From the IMG/VR virus record IMGVR_UViG_3300025137_000025, positions 1-64,000 of that record: DNA of 64,000 nucleotides; one strand, 5' to 3'. Within the stretch, counting starts at the first letter, position 1. Every line of letters begins with the position of its first letter. A program made the position numbers and the translations under genes. Shown here piece by piece: positions 41,805-51,240 of this stretch. The stretch is from a virus. The notes below the pieces were generated by a model. That model made no database searches. It was not told the origin of the DNA and was given only the letters and a program-made list of their open reading frames with translations.

Positions 41805-42717
41805 TCTCCCAAAACTTTTCCATATATCGAAGACAGTAGAGAAATCTATCAAAGATGTCCACGATGGTATGGCAGGCAAAAGACAAGTATACCCTACGTC
41901 TTGGCCCCGACTTAACAGAAATCTTATGGGTGGTTTACAACCAGGCAAGATGTATGTTATTGCAGGTCGTCCAGGTGTAGGTAAATCAGCATTTTCTAAT
42001 CAATTAATATTCGACATACTAGATGTAAACAAAAAAAAACAAAACGATCTCATAGTTATTTATTGGAGCTTTGAGATGCCTGGCGAACAGCAAATTCTTC
42101 GTGCAGGTTCAAAAGACACAAAACTGCAAACGTTTGATCTTTTGTCGGTAGAGAAAACTCTATCTACAGAATCGTTTGAACGATATAAGCAGGCCGTACA
42201 GAGATATAAGGAATATCCCATGTATTTCTGTAGTATCCCTCAAGACATGGCAATTATCAAAAAAGTCAACGAGGAGATGTTTTTACGACATCCTTCTAAA
42301 ACTGTCATCAATTTGATTGACCATTCACGATTAGTGCTAGGTCGAGAGGATACTGAATTACAGAAACTAAATACAGTTTCCAAGTCTTGCATGTGGATGC
42401 AGGCTAAAATGCAATCCATTACTATACTACTCTCACAACTGAATCGTAATATCGAGCAGGAGTACCGAGCCAAGCAGCAATATCAACCATTGCTTACTGA
42501 CCTCTTCGGAGGTGATTCTATTGGCCAGGACTCTCATGTAGTCATGATGCTACAGCGACCGTACGATTTGTATGGTATTACTGATTCGTATTGTGGACAA
42601 GACCCTGTAGGGTTACTTGCTTGTCACGTAGAGAAGAATCGTGATGGTTTGCTAGGTATGATTCCATTTCAAACAGATTTATCAACTTTTACAATTAATG
42701 AGCGAAGTAAAGATTAG
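41776..42717 (+). CDS. DnaB-like replicative helicase
   Basis: A 313-residue protein with the RecA-type ATPase core of DnaB. GRPGVGKSAF is Walker A, IVIYWSFEM the following strand, INLIDHSRLV Walker B and ITILLSQLNR the H4-like segment, with SIGQDSHVVMMLQR near the end. It lacks the N-terminal DnaB domain. It would unwind DNA at the phage fork. Next comes the Sak4-like ATPase, overlapping by 20 bases. Confidence 0.9.
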   Translation: MSGASQGNSSLPKLFHISKTVEKSIKDVHDGMAGKRQVYPTSWPRLNRNLMGGLQPGKMYVIAGRPGVGKSAFSNQLIFDILDVNKKKQNDLIVIYWSFEMPGEQQILRAGSKDTKLQTFDLLSVEKTLSTESFERYKQAVQRYKEYPMYFCSIPQDMAIIKKVNEEMFLRHPSKTVINLIDHSRLVLGREDTELQKLNTVSKSCMWMQAKMQSITILLSQLNRNIEQEYRAKQQYQPLLTDLFGGDSIGQDSHVVMMLQRPYDLYGITDSYCGQDPVGLLACHVEKNRDGLLGMIPFQTDLSTFTINERSKD

Positions 42718-43411
42718 TCTTCCGACACAGAAAACAAAAGCTGTGCGGAAGTCTCCTAAAAACTTTGTCTTGTATGGTCAACCAAAGGTAGGTAAGACAT
42801 CCGCTCTAGCACAGCTAGACAATTGTCTTATCATAGACTTGGAAGACGGTACAGACATGTTAGATGCTTTGAAGATCAAAGCAAAAGACCTCAAACATCT
42901 TGCTGAGATAGGTAAAGAGGTATTAAAACAAGGCAAACCTTACAAGTATATTGCTATTGATACTGTTACACAACTTGAAGTCTGGTGTGAACCAGAAGCC
43001 AAGAAGTTGTATCAGAACACCCCTATGGGTAAGAACTTTGACAAAGACAACAAAGGTTTGTCTGTGTTAACTCTACCCAACGGCGGCGGTTATATGTATC
43101 TACGCATAGCTTTCAAGAAGTGGCTTGAGCGTTTAAATACTCTTGCAGACCATGTAATACTGGTCGGTCACCTCAAAGAGGCAAAGATTGAGAAGAAAGG
43201 TAAAGAGGTCGCCTATAAAGACCTTGACCTCACAGGAAAGATTCGCAACATTACCTGTGCTAATGCTGACGCCATTGGTTATGTATTTCGAGAAGACGAT
43301 ACTACTATGATTAGTTTCGATTCACTCGGTGACATACAAGCTGGCTCTCGTTGCGATCACCTTAAAGGACAAACGTTCCCGTTAGAATGGGACAAAATAT
43401 TTATTGATTAA
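42698..43411 (+). CDS. RecA-like ATPase, Sak4/AAA_24-type
   Basis: A 237-residue ATPase. GQPKVGKTSALAQLDNCLII contains Walker A and IAIDTVTQ is Walker B; NTLADHVILVGHLKEAK follows. This is the layout of phage Sak4-like single-strand annealing recombinases. It works with an SSB, for which the 252-residue protein two genes on is a candidate. It starts inside the end of the DnaB gene. Confidence 0.85.
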   Translation: MSEVKISLPTQKTKAVRKSPKNFVLYGQPKVGKTSALAQLDNCLIIDLEDGTDMLDALKIKAKDLKHLAEIGKEVLKQGKPYKYIAIDTVTQLEVWCEPEAKKLYQNTPMGKNFDKDNKGLSVLTLPNGGGYMYLRIAFKKWLERLNTLADHVILVGHLKEAKIEKKGKEVAYKDLDLTGKIRNITCANADAIGYVFREDDTTMISFDSLGDIQAGSRCDHLKGQTFPLEWDKIFID

Positions 43412-43421
43412 TTACGCTACT

Positions 43422-43784
43422 ATGATTGAAGCAAACCAACAAACGGAGCCTACCGTAGAAAAGCAAGAAACCCCAAAAGGGCAAGACCGTGTGATCAAAG
43501 TGTCACAGATTATTATCGATTTGGACAACGGACTAGGTCGTCCGCAAATCAAAGAGAAGTATAGTTTGACTGCTACTGAATTAAAAGCCTTGTTTCAAGT
43601 GCCTGTTCTTAAGAAGCGTCGTCCAAAACGTGCTTTAACTAAGATCTCCTTCACTCTTGTGGATGATGTAACTCCTGCAGAAGATGAGAATCAACTGCGT
43701 GTAGATGTTGAAGCACAACGAACTGAAGACAGTGTTTCTGAGAACGACTCAGAGACTTTTGACACCTTTGAAATCATTGACTAA
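43422..43784 (+). CDS. Small HTH-like protein with acidic tail
   Basis: A 120-residue protein. RVIKVSQIIIDLDNGLGRPQ, IKEKYSLTATELKALFQVP and KKRRPKRALTK form a DNA-binding helical part with a basic patch, and the C-terminal 40 residues are acidic and probably disordered. ATG at 43422 is chosen over TTG 18 bases upstream. It overlaps the next start by one base. Confidence 0.55.
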   Translation: MIEANQQTEPTVEKQETPKGQDRVIKVSQIIIDLDNGLGRPQIKEKYSLTATELKALFQVPVLKKRRPKRALTKISFTLVDDVTPAEDENQLRVDVEAQRTEDSVSENDSETFDTFEIID

Positions 43785-44542
43785 TGGCTATTACCGCAAA
43801 TAATTCAAACGAAGAAGTAGCAGGAGGGAGTGGAATTCCTATGTTCGTAGGTATTGCACCTATGCAAGTAGTTGCCGTGAACCCTACACTCAAAGAGCTT
43901 AATGACCTTGGAATTCCAGCAAAGGTTGAGCCTGAGTATATAGGTGTTAACATTAACTCTGATACTTTCAACAAAATAACCTTCTGGGTTAAGTGCATTG
44001 AGCCTGAGTTCTTGACTCGCTTTGATGTACTAGTGAAGCCTGAGCATCGTGTTGCTAAATCTGGGAAACCTCAGTGGTGTAACTCTGTCGGTCAGTTTGC
44101 TTTTGCAGACCAGAAAGCATCAGAGGCGTATGACTGGTTCAAAGACACAGGTGTGCGTGAAGCGTACATTGGTGAAGAAACTTTGATGAGGTTTATTCAA
44201 GCTTATGCAAACGTAGCTAACGGAGATGAATGTGCATTTGAGACTATGGGTAAAATCATGGCAGGTGATGTAACTGAAGTTCGACAGCTTGTAAATGCAC
44301 TTTCTGAGAATAGAGTTCGTCTCTTGCTTGGTGTCAAAGATGGTAAGTACCAGCAGGTATACACCAAGCACTTTGGTAGACTTAAGCCGTTCCGTAAGGA
44401 TCTGTTTATCAAGCAGCTGAACGATGATTATGGTTCATTTAATGCAGAATACAACGCTAGCCTTGATTTAGAAAAGTATGTTCCTGGGTTGATTGCTCCT
44501 GATCCTGAGCCAGCAGTAGAGACAGCTGATAGCAATTGGTAA
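43784..44542 (+). CDS. Candidate single-stranded DNA-binding protein
   Basis: A 252-residue protein. Its beta-rich core (EYIGVNINSDTFNKITFWVK, RLLLGVKDGKYQQVYTKHFG) and an acidic C-terminal tail ending PAVETADSNW resemble phage SSBs, whose acidic tail recruits replication partners. It sits between the recombination ATPase and primase. A strong terminator follows. The SSB call is based on layout and position. Confidence 0.6.
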   Translation: MAITANNSNEEVAGGSGIPMFVGIAPMQVVAVNPTLKELNDLGIPAKVEPEYIGVNINSDTFNKITFWVKCIEPEFLTRFDVLVKPEHRVAKSGKPQWCNSVGQFAFADQKASEAYDWFKDTGVREAYIGEETLMRFIQAYANVANGDECAFETMGKIMAGDVTEVRQLVNALSENRVRLLLGVKDGKYQQVYTKHFGRLKPFRKDLFIKQLNDDYGSFNAEYNASLDLEKYVPGLIAPDPEPAVETADSNW

Positions 44543-44564
44543 GAATAGATATCTAGATAATGGA

Positions 44565-44595
44565 GGGGACTTCGGTCCCCTTCTTTATTTTTGCA
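44565..44595 (+). terminator. Rho-independent terminator
   Basis: GGGGAC-TTCG-GTCCCC is a 6-bp perfect stem with a stable UUCG tetraloop, followed by TTCTTTATTTTT. It ends the SSB-candidate operon just before the primase start. Confidence 0.85.
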
Positions 44596-44599
44596 GATT

Positions 44600-45628
44600 A
44601 TGATTAAACACAGAAAAAGTGACGATCATCTGCACACGGATGTAATTCTTGCTAAAGTATCAGAGTACGATATATTCAAACACTATTGTTCTAGCTTTAA
44701 AAAGTTAGGTACTAAGTTTTGCAGTGACCTTAGGGAAGATAAAAGCCCTGGTGTCAGTATAGTTGAGTGGAAGAACACCTTATTGTACAAGGATTTTGCT
44801 AATGAAGAACATACCTTTAATTGTTTTGGGTATGTTATGCATAAGTATAACCTTGACTTTGTAGGTGCTCTTCAACTTATTTCTCGAGACTTTGGTCTTG
44901 GGTTAGCTGCTACAGACGTAATGCCTACCGCTCGTAAGTATACCTACACAAAAACCCCACTTAAAAAGGCTGTAATCCGTATAAAATCAAGAAGATGGCT
45001 TCCTGAAGATGCAGATTACTGGAAGAAGTTTTGTATTCCGAAGAGTTTATTGGTTAAATTTGACGTTCACCCAGTAAAATATTTTTGGATTAATGAAACA
45101 CGTTTTCACCCGCCTAGTATCAGTTATGCTTTCCGTTTTAACGGAGGTTATAAGATTTATAGCCCGCATGAAAGTGACAATAAGTGGTATTCTAACGTGG
45201 GCCGAAACGTCATACAAGGATATAGTCAATTGGCTAAAACTGGGGAAATTGTATTTCTCACAAGTTCGCTCAAGGACGTCATGTGCTTGGAAGTCCTTGG
45301 CTACGCATCCATCGCGTTACAGTCCGAAATGCAATTGCCAGAAGAAACCCTCGTACAAACGCTCAAGGAAAGGTTCAAAAAAGTAATCGTGTTTTACGAT
45401 AACGATTTTGGATCAGAGCAAAATCCGGGGCAAACTATGGCTTCTAAGATTTGTTCTAAGTTTGATATACCTAATATATATGTTCCTGACATATATTGCA
45501 GCAAGGATATCTCTGATCTAATTAAAAATCGTGGTCTGGCTACAGCACAACAATTAATTAAAGATGAGATATGCAAAAGGACAAACAAAAGCAAATTGAC
45601 GATATCCTACATAGATGTTCCATTCTAA
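44600..45628 (+). CDS. DNA primase with TOPRIM-like domain
   Basis: A 342-residue protein. The C-terminal half has LTSSLKDVMCLEVLGYASIA followed by VIVFYDNDFG and PDIYCSKDISDLIKN, the three-part pattern of TOPRIM primases (Glu, DxD-like, and Asp/Lys motifs). It lays RNA primers for lagging strand synthesis. ATG at 44600 is chosen over TTG at 44591. The N-terminal zinc finger of DnaG is not seen, but spaced Cys and His (HYCSSFKKLGTKFCSD) may substitute. Confidence 0.8.
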   Translation: MIKHRKSDDHLHTDVILAKVSEYDIFKHYCSSFKKLGTKFCSDLREDKSPGVSIVEWKNTLLYKDFANEEHTFNCFGYVMHKYNLDFVGALQLISRDFGLGLAATDVMPTARKYTYTKTPLKKAVIRIKSRRWLPEDADYWKKFCIPKSLLVKFDVHPVKYFWINETRFHPPSISYAFRFNGGYKIYSPHESDNKWYSNVGRNVIQGYSQLAKTGEIVFLTSSLKDVMCLEVLGYASIALQSEMQLPEETLVQTLKERFKKVIVFYDNDFGSEQNPGQTMASKICSKFDIPNIYVPDIYCSKDISDLIKNRGLATAQQLIKDEICKRTNKSKLTISYIDVPF

Positions 45629-45768
45629 TGAGTAATCTTGGAATGAAAACTAAGGATGATGTGGGAAGTAGGGATAAAGCAAAACAAATAGAACGAAAGT
45701 GGCTTCAAGAAATAAAAGACATAGATCTAGAACAGTACAAAATGTTGGTACCCGATCTACGAGAGTGA
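45571..45768 (+). CDS. Small helical protein between primase and nuclease
   Basis: A 65-residue helical, charged protein (KQKQIDDILHRCSILMSNLG). It overlaps the primase by 58 bases and the nuclease start by 4 (GTGA). No function is recognised. Confidence 0.5.
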   Translation: MQKDKQKQIDDILHRCSILMSNLGMKTKDDVGSRDKAKQIERKWLQEIKDIDLEQYKMLVPDLRE

Positions 45769-46190
45769 GAAACGCACGCAGAAAAGAAGTCGATGGCATA
45801 AACTTTAGAAGTATGCTTGAGGTATTCTGTTACGAAAAGCTCAAAGAGAACGGTATTAGCTCGGAGTATGAAACTAAAAAGTTTGTTCTGTTTAAAGGCA
45901 TGCACTACGGTAGTAGTAGATATGAAGACAACGGAAAAACTGGATACCAGGATAAGAAAGCTCATAAAGTTAGAGATATTACTTACACTCCTGACTTCCT
46001 TGACCCAAAAGGGAAATGGATTATAGAGTGCAAAGGATATGCTAACGAAAGGTTTCCTTTGAAATGGAAAATGTTTTTAAAGCTGCTAATGGAACAGGAT
46101 GATCCTCCTGTATTATTCGTACCTCGAAATCAAAAGCAAATATTGCAGACGATGGAGATGATTTTAGAACTGACGGCCCCTACAAAATAG
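45765..46190 (+). CDS. PD-(D/E)xK nuclease, phage endonuclease/resolvase-like
   Basis: A 141-residue protein. YTPDFLDPKGKWIIECKGYA carries the PD...ExK motif, preceded by SMLEVFCYEKLKENGI. It resembles small phage endonucleases of the T7 endonuclease I/DUF1064 type that resolve branched DNA or degrade host DNA. GTG at 45765 overlaps the previous stop and is preferred over a GTG 66 bases upstream. A terminator overlaps its 3' end. Confidence 0.75.
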   Translation: MRNARRKEVDGINFRSMLEVFCYEKLKENGISSEYETKKFVLFKGMHYGSSRYEDNGKTGYQDKKAHKVRDITYTPDFLDPKGKWIIECKGYANERFPLKWKMFLKLLMEQDDPPVLFVPRNQKQILQTMEMILELTAPTK

Positions 46191-46202
46191 GGGTCGTTTT
46201 TA
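46173..46202 (+). terminator. Rho-independent terminator overlapping the nuclease 3' end
   Basis: ACGGCCCCTA pairs with TAGGGGTCGT over 10 bp (one G-U) with loop CAAAA, followed by TTTTATTT. The stem begins inside the last codons of the nuclease gene. Confidence 0.8.
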
Positions 46203-46213
46203 TTTACAACAAT

Positions 46214-46585
46214 ATGGAAGAATTTAAATTAAGGTCAGGGGTAGAACCCCCCGATCCTGGAGACTTAATTGGTGTAGCTTATGGTGGAGCTGGGATGATC
46301 ACTCCTTCTGTATTTATAAGGGTTAAACAAGGCAATGGCCATTATATTGTTAACCATTTTATACTAGGGGGTTATTGGTCTCGCAGAAAGTTACCGCCTT
46401 CTCCTACACTAGAGTGGGTACACAAAAACTGTGACTATATCTACGGAAGTTGTATATCAGATAGGATTATTTATGCAGACCCTAGGTGTTTGTCTAAAGA
46501 ACAGAAAGAAGAGTATCATGTAATTAAATCACTTGTAAAAAATGAGTATAAAAACTATTGGGCAACAGACTCAATCAAACACTAG
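46214..46585 (+). CDS. Protein of unknown function
   Basis: A 123-residue soluble protein with Pro/Gly-rich start (GVEPPDPGDLIGVAYGGAG) and two Cys pairs in NCDYIYGSCISD. No family is recognised. It starts 11 bases after the terminator T tract and overlaps the rIIA-like gene by 44 bases. Confidence 0.5.
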   Translation: MEEFKLRSGVEPPDPGDLIGVAYGGAGMITPSVFIRVKQGNGHYIVNHFILGGYWSRRKLPPSPTLEWVHKNCDYIYGSCISDRIIYADPRCLSKEQKEEYHVIKSLVKNEYKNYWATDSIKH

Positions 46586-49301
46586 TGGACTAAAAAAGAT
46601 TATCAATAAAGGCGCTCAACGTCTTGTAATTGATGTCTTACAGTCTACTCAGTATTCTACCCCAATCCCTTCAACAATACGTGAGCTGGTAACAAATGCC
46701 TGCGATTCACAACGCGAGAAGGAGATTGCGATAGAAATACTAACAGGTAAGGCAAAGATGGAGGATTACTTCATCACCAGACAGGGAGAAGAGTATACAG
46801 ATTCAAATTTTGATTCGTCGTACTATTCTTTGGAGAATCTTAACACGGCTCAGAACAATGTAAAAGTTAAGTATCATGAAAATGATGCAGGTACAGGGTT
46901 CTGTGACACAGTTGAGATCATTGACTATGGCGTAGGCATTGGTAATAGAAGACTTGAAGGTATGTTGGAGCTAGGTTATTCTACAAAGCGCAACACATCT
47001 GAGAACTTCGGTGCCTTTGGTTTAGGTAGCAAAATTGCATTGTCTACAGGTGTATCGCACTACACCATTGAGACTGTGCATAATAACAAGAAGTTCAAGA
47101 TGCACTGCTATCCGTACAAAACTGACTTTGTAATAACAAAGTGGGATTGTGATGGACACGTGGTTCTTAGCAATGGAGAACATGCTTATTATAAGAAAAC
47201 TACTTCTACTAACTACACTAAAATCTCGTTTGGGAGTAAGAAACACAATCGCTCAGCTTACAGAAATGCAATCAAGGAGCAGCTTTCTTACATATCTAAC
47301 GTGGATTACTATACTTTATGTCTCGACGGAGACGGTAAGAGTCGTGAGTACAAAGAGGATATAAACAAGGAAGTGCTTGTAAATACACCCTCTTGTATTG
47401 TAGCTGCTGGAAGTAGGTGGTATTCAAAGCCGCACATCGTTATTGTCAAGAATCCTGGTGATTCTGTAGGTATTAACTATGGCAGCATTGATTTCCGTGA
47501 ACTTGAGATGGAAGATCTCGCAGGAAACATAGGCATAAAGTGTCCTATGCGGCAATCGTATATAAATGATGATGGACAAGAAGTAGTATTACAAGAAGGT
47601 GTAGACGTTACTCCTTCTCGTGAGAAAGTTATATGGAATGAATCGACAAAGGAATATGTGCAGAAGATGTTGGAGCAAGCTGCGGATGAAGCAGCGGAAG
47701 TCATACAAGAAGCACTAAAAGAAGATGATTTTATACAATGGATTAAGCTGTGTACTAACATACTATACAAGAACCCATCTGCAGAAGGGCTAGGTGACGA
47801 CCTAGTTGGGCTTAATCAGATAGCTCGTATGGTTGATACCTCGAAGATTAGACCTATGTTTAAGTCTTCTGGAATTAGATTTACTAATCCCAAGAAGATG
47901 TTTGCAGGGTACAGTGTTCGACAGATTCGACGTGTTAGTAATGGCATTGAACGGACTGAATTGAGCGACTGGACTTCGACAGATATGTCTAGGGTCTATG
48001 TTGCAGATGAAGGCGGTGCAATCAAAATAAATGATTTGTATCTGACTCTTGGAGACTCTCGTAGTTTTATTCTTATTTCACCTAAAGGCACTGATTATCT
48101 TTCAGACGATATCGCACGCGAGACTCGTCCTGAGATAAAGCAAAAACTTCAGGCAGAGAAGAATAAGTACGAGAAGAACAAGCAGATCATAACATCTCTT
48201 TTGAATACGCAAACCTCATCTGTGCATAGTTACTCTGATATAGAGGTGCCGGAAGATGTCTTAAGTACAATTCAAGCTATAGAAGCTAAGGATATCTCTC
48301 AAGAGCTTACACCTGCAGAACTTCGTAAACTCCAACAGAAGACTGTAGGCTATACTCTAAGAAGGCAGATGAATGATGAACAGTGGGTATGGGACAAGAT
48401 AGAACCAACAATTGAAACAGTTGTAAATTCTAAAATTGAAACATATTATGGAACATCAGAAGACGGTCCTAAGATAAAGCTAGCTGCTGAGATGTTACGT
48501 AGACGAGTTTCTACCTGGGGAAGAGTCAGTGTTAGGCTTTCAAGTTCTCAGTGGGACACCAGTCCTATATTATTTAGAGAAGCTATTCCTGCGGCTGTCA
48601 ATAAGTACAATGCGACATTAAAAGAAGGCTTTTCTAGTGTGCTGGATAAATATGAGAGTGAAGCTCCGCAGCTTATTAGATTATCAGAGAGCAACTGTAA
48701 ATACGCACGTAAGAATACAAACTGGAAGCACATTGATGACTTCTTCTTTACAATGACTGAAGAAGGAGCTATTACTGCAAGTAGATATCTTAAACCTGTC
48801 CTCACTTGTATATCTCTACGAGATAGAAAACAATCGTGGGAATGGTTAGGGAGTGCTACGGCTAAAAATTTGTTGCCTCCTGCGCATAAACTTTATAAAA
48901 CTGTATATAGGTATATGGATATTTGTTTCCCTATCAATCTATCTAACAGCGATTTAGGGGCAGATGATTTTATCAAATATCTTGTAAACTTTATAAAGTA
49001 TCAAGACATTTGTGATACTGATGATCTATCTTTAAGGCAGGAAAAGTCCCGTGAATTCTTTGTTGTAGATGTCCCAAGCATCGATGCGTACGACAAAGAG
49101 ATTGCAGAACTTGGAAATACTTTAGATGATTTGTCAGAGCATATCGGTAGCTGGATGCTTCACTCTCGTGAGACAGTCTACAATAATGCACAGCATGAGT
49201 CTATATACAATGTAGTGTTCAACCACTACAATAAATTTGATATCGAAATCCCGGAAATCGAGGTACCGGGCTTGAGATTTAACCTTACTCCTCGAAGTTA
49301 A
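46542..49301 (+). CDS. rIIA-like GHKL ATPase
   Basis: A 919-residue protein with a GHKL ATPase head: RELVTNACDS (~47-56, N box), DYGVGIG (~128, G1 box) and NFGAFGLGSKIALS (G2 box). A later GVDVTPSREKVIWN is characteristic of T4 rIIA-like proteins. The rest is a long helical and coiled-coil region (~500-900). In T4 rIIA protects against lysis by resident prophages; in crAss-like phages its role is not established. The next gene is rIIB-like. Confidence 0.85.
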   Translation: MSIKTIGQQTQSNTSGLKKIINKGAQRLVIDVLQSTQYSTPIPSTIRELVTNACDSQREKEIAIEILTGKAKMEDYFITRQGEEYTDSNFDSSYYSLENLNTAQNNVKVKYHENDAGTGFCDTVEIIDYGVGIGNRRLEGMLELGYSTKRNTSENFGAFGLGSKIALSTGVSHYTIETVHNNKKFKMHCYPYKTDFVITKWDCDGHVVLSNGEHAYYKKTTSTNYTKISFGSKKHNRSAYRNAIKEQLSYISNVDYYTLCLDGDGKSREYKEDINKEVLVNTPSCIVAAGSRWYSKPHIVIVKNPGDSVGINYGSIDFRELEMEDLAGNIGIKCPMRQSYINDDGQEVVLQEGVDVTPSREKVIWNESTKEYVQKMLEQAADEAAEVIQEALKEDDFIQWIKLCTNILYKNPSAEGLGDDLVGLNQIARMVDTSKIRPMFKSSGIRFTNPKKMFAGYSVRQIRRVSNGIERTELSDWTSTDMSRVYVADEGGAIKINDLYLTLGDSRSFILISPKGTDYLSDDIARETRPEIKQKLQAEKNKYEKNKQIITSLLNTQTSSVHSYSDIEVPEDVLSTIQAIEAKDISQELTPAELRKLQQKTVGYTLRRQMNDEQWVWDKIEPTIETVVNSKIETYYGTSEDGPKIKLAAEMLRRRVSTWGRVSVRLSSSQWDTSPILFREAIPAAVNKYNATLKEGFSSVLDKYESEAPQLIRLSESNCKYARKNTNWKHIDDFFFTMTEEGAITASRYLKPVLTCISLRDRKQSWEWLGSATAKNLLPPAHKLYKTVYRYMDICFPINLSNSDLGADDFIKYLVNFIKYQDICDTDDLSLRQEKSREFFVVDVPSIDAYDKEIAELGNTLDDLSEHIGSWMLHSRETVYNNAQHESIYNVVFNHYNKFDIEIPEIEVPGLRFNLTPRS

Positions 49302-49316
49302 TTCCAAACATTAACA

Positions 49317-50465
49317 ATGATAAATATAAACCTGATAGAAGAGAATATCTCTGTATCTATAGGCGAAGACTTTTATGTAATCCCGCATAATGCTGCGTCT
49401 ATGAAACGATTGAGTGACTTAGCAGCTCAAGCTAATTTTGCAAAGACATATGAAGATTATGAAATCTATGTCCGAGAAATTACTACGCTAGTTGAAGAAA
49501 ACGGTATAGATTCTTCTGCATTGATACAATCTAAATGTGACCACATTGTTCAAGATCCTCTGACTAAGGAGTTCTTCTTGACATACGGTGACGATAAGAT
49601 TTCAACCATGCCTATGCCGCAGTCTCTTGTTGATCGTATAATGGATTCGATTGATAAGAACATAGATTTCTTACCTGTTATAAAACTATGGACGCGGTTT
49701 CTACGCAATCCGTTGTTGAAAGAGAAAGGAGCAGATTTTGCTGAGAGATTTGCTGACTTTGTAAACATGCGCTATGTGCATCCTGCGAGTAAAGAGGTTT
49801 ATCTGGAAAAAGGTCTTGCCGAAGACGTAGCTATTGAACTTGCTACTGTATATCAGATAAAAATTACCAACGAAGGTCTCTTGAATGGTTACAAAGTTAG
49901 CAGAGAGCTGCTTCATTCTTTTGACATTGAAACGGGAGAGAAAGTTGATCGCTACAAACGCACTTTTAATGTTGATACTGGAGAGATAGAGTCAGAAGGA
50001 CTCCCTCAGTACATCGAAGATCGTGTGTTTGAGCCTGCAGTCATGGGCAATGGGGGCGATGCATTCTACTGCGGTGACAATAAAGGTCATCACATTAAAG
50101 TAGGACAAACACATTCTCTTGAATCGTGGGATCAAGTGAATACTAATGACAATGCTACATGTGTCCCAGGATTACATATAGGTGGTCTTAGGTATATTGC
50201 TTGGTACGCAGGTGAGATACATAATGTGTTTGTTGACCCTATGCATATTGGAGCTATACCTGATTCAGAAGATGGTGCTATTCGTTGCCTCGAATATTTC
50301 GTACACTCTAGCTTAGCTGGTGTGAATGGAAGTATGTATCATTCTTCTACCTATGCAGCTATGACAGATGCTCAATGGGGAATTCTTCGCCTAGAGATTA
50401 TGACAGATAATCTTGCAAAGATACAGGAGCTTCAAGCAGCAGATAAACTTTTAGATGTAATGTAA
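49317..50465 (+). CDS. rIIB-like protein
   Basis: A 382-residue protein. The C-terminal half has NEGLLNGYKVSRELLHSFDI, ATCVPGLHIGGLRYIAWYAG and VFVDPMHIGAIPDSEDGAIR, which match rIIB-like proteins of tailed phages. It starts 15 bases after the rIIA-like stop and almost certainly works with it. A membrane-exclusion or lysis-control role is inferred from T4. Confidence 0.85.
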   Translation: MININLIEENISVSIGEDFYVIPHNAASMKRLSDLAAQANFAKTYEDYEIYVREITTLVEENGIDSSALIQSKCDHIVQDPLTKEFFLTYGDDKISTMPMPQSLVDRIMDSIDKNIDFLPVIKLWTRFLRNPLLKEKGADFAERFADFVNMRYVHPASKEVYLEKGLAEDVAIELATVYQIKITNEGLLNGYKVSRELLHSFDIETGEKVDRYKRTFNVDTGEIESEGLPQYIEDRVFEPAVMGNGGDAFYCGDNKGHHIKVGQTHSLESWDQVNTNDNATCVPGLHIGGLRYIAWYAGEIHNVFVDPMHIGAIPDSEDGAIRCLEYFVHSSLAGVNGSMYHSSTYAAMTDAQWGILRLEIMTDNLAKIQELQAADKLLDVM

Positions 50466-50466
50466 C

Positions 50467-51240
50467 ATGAGTCAACAAATTGAACGACTTCCTAAAGGAA
50501 AGGCCGTTTGTTTGATTGACGCAGACTCGTTGCTGTACTACGAGATGGGGAAAGAAACGTTGGAAGAGGCTATGGCTGGCCTCGACCAACGTGTTCTTCA
50601 CATCCTAGAACAGTGTAATACTACTAAGTATGCGGGTTTTCTGACTCAAGGCAAGTGCTTTAGGTATGAGGTAGATTTTGAATACAAAGCTAAACGTAAG
50701 AAATCCAATCGATCTGTGTTGTTTCCTTCTTTGAAGGAGTACGCACAGCAGAAATGGGGTTTCACTTATGTTACAGAGCTGGAAGCTGATGATTTAGTCA
50801 GTTATTATTCATACAATCACGAAGAGAATACAATTATCTGTTCCCCTGACAAAGATGTACTCAAACAATGTATTGGTATGCATTATAATTATGGGAAAGC
50901 AGAGTTCACACACACATCTCCTGAAGAAGCTCTTAAGTTTCTATGGATACAAGCGTTGATGGGCGACAGCACAGATAATATAACAGGTATTCCAGGGGTA
51001 GGGATAAAGACTGCAGAGAATTGGTTAAAGGATAGGACGAAAGACTTTGAGTCTTTTGCTATACGTAAATACGTAGAGAAGTTCGGTATGATAAATGGTA
51101 TCATGGAGTTCTTCAAAAACTTTAACCTTGTATACTTACTAAAAACAGATGAGGATATGGCCAGATATGGTCTTACTCTTTCTGCTTTGGAGTGTATTGA
51201 CATTTCTCAGAATGAGCTAGAATTATGGGACGATGAATGA
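50467..51240 (+). CDS. 5'-3' exonuclease, FEN/PIN family
   Basis: A 257-residue protein with CLIDADSLLY (first Asp), LEADDLVSYY, ICSPDKDVL and the helix-hairpin-helix region GDSTDNITGIPGVGIKTAEN. These are the metal-binding acidic sites of phage 5' nucleases such as T5 D15 and T7 gp6. It removes primers and flaps and compensates for the missing domain of PolA. It starts 1 base after the rIIB-like gene. Confidence 0.92.
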   Translation: MSQQIERLPKGKAVCLIDADSLLYYEMGKETLEEAMAGLDQRVLHILEQCNTTKYAGFLTQGKCFRYEVDFEYKAKRKKSNRSVLFPSLKEYAQQKWGFTYVTELEADDLVSYYSYNHEENTIICSPDKDVLKQCIGMHYNYGKAEFTHTSPEEALKFLWIQALMGDSTDNITGIPGVGIKTAENWLKDRTKDFESFAIRKYVEKFGMINGIMEFFKNFNLVYLLKTDEDMARYGLTLSALECIDISQNELELWDDE

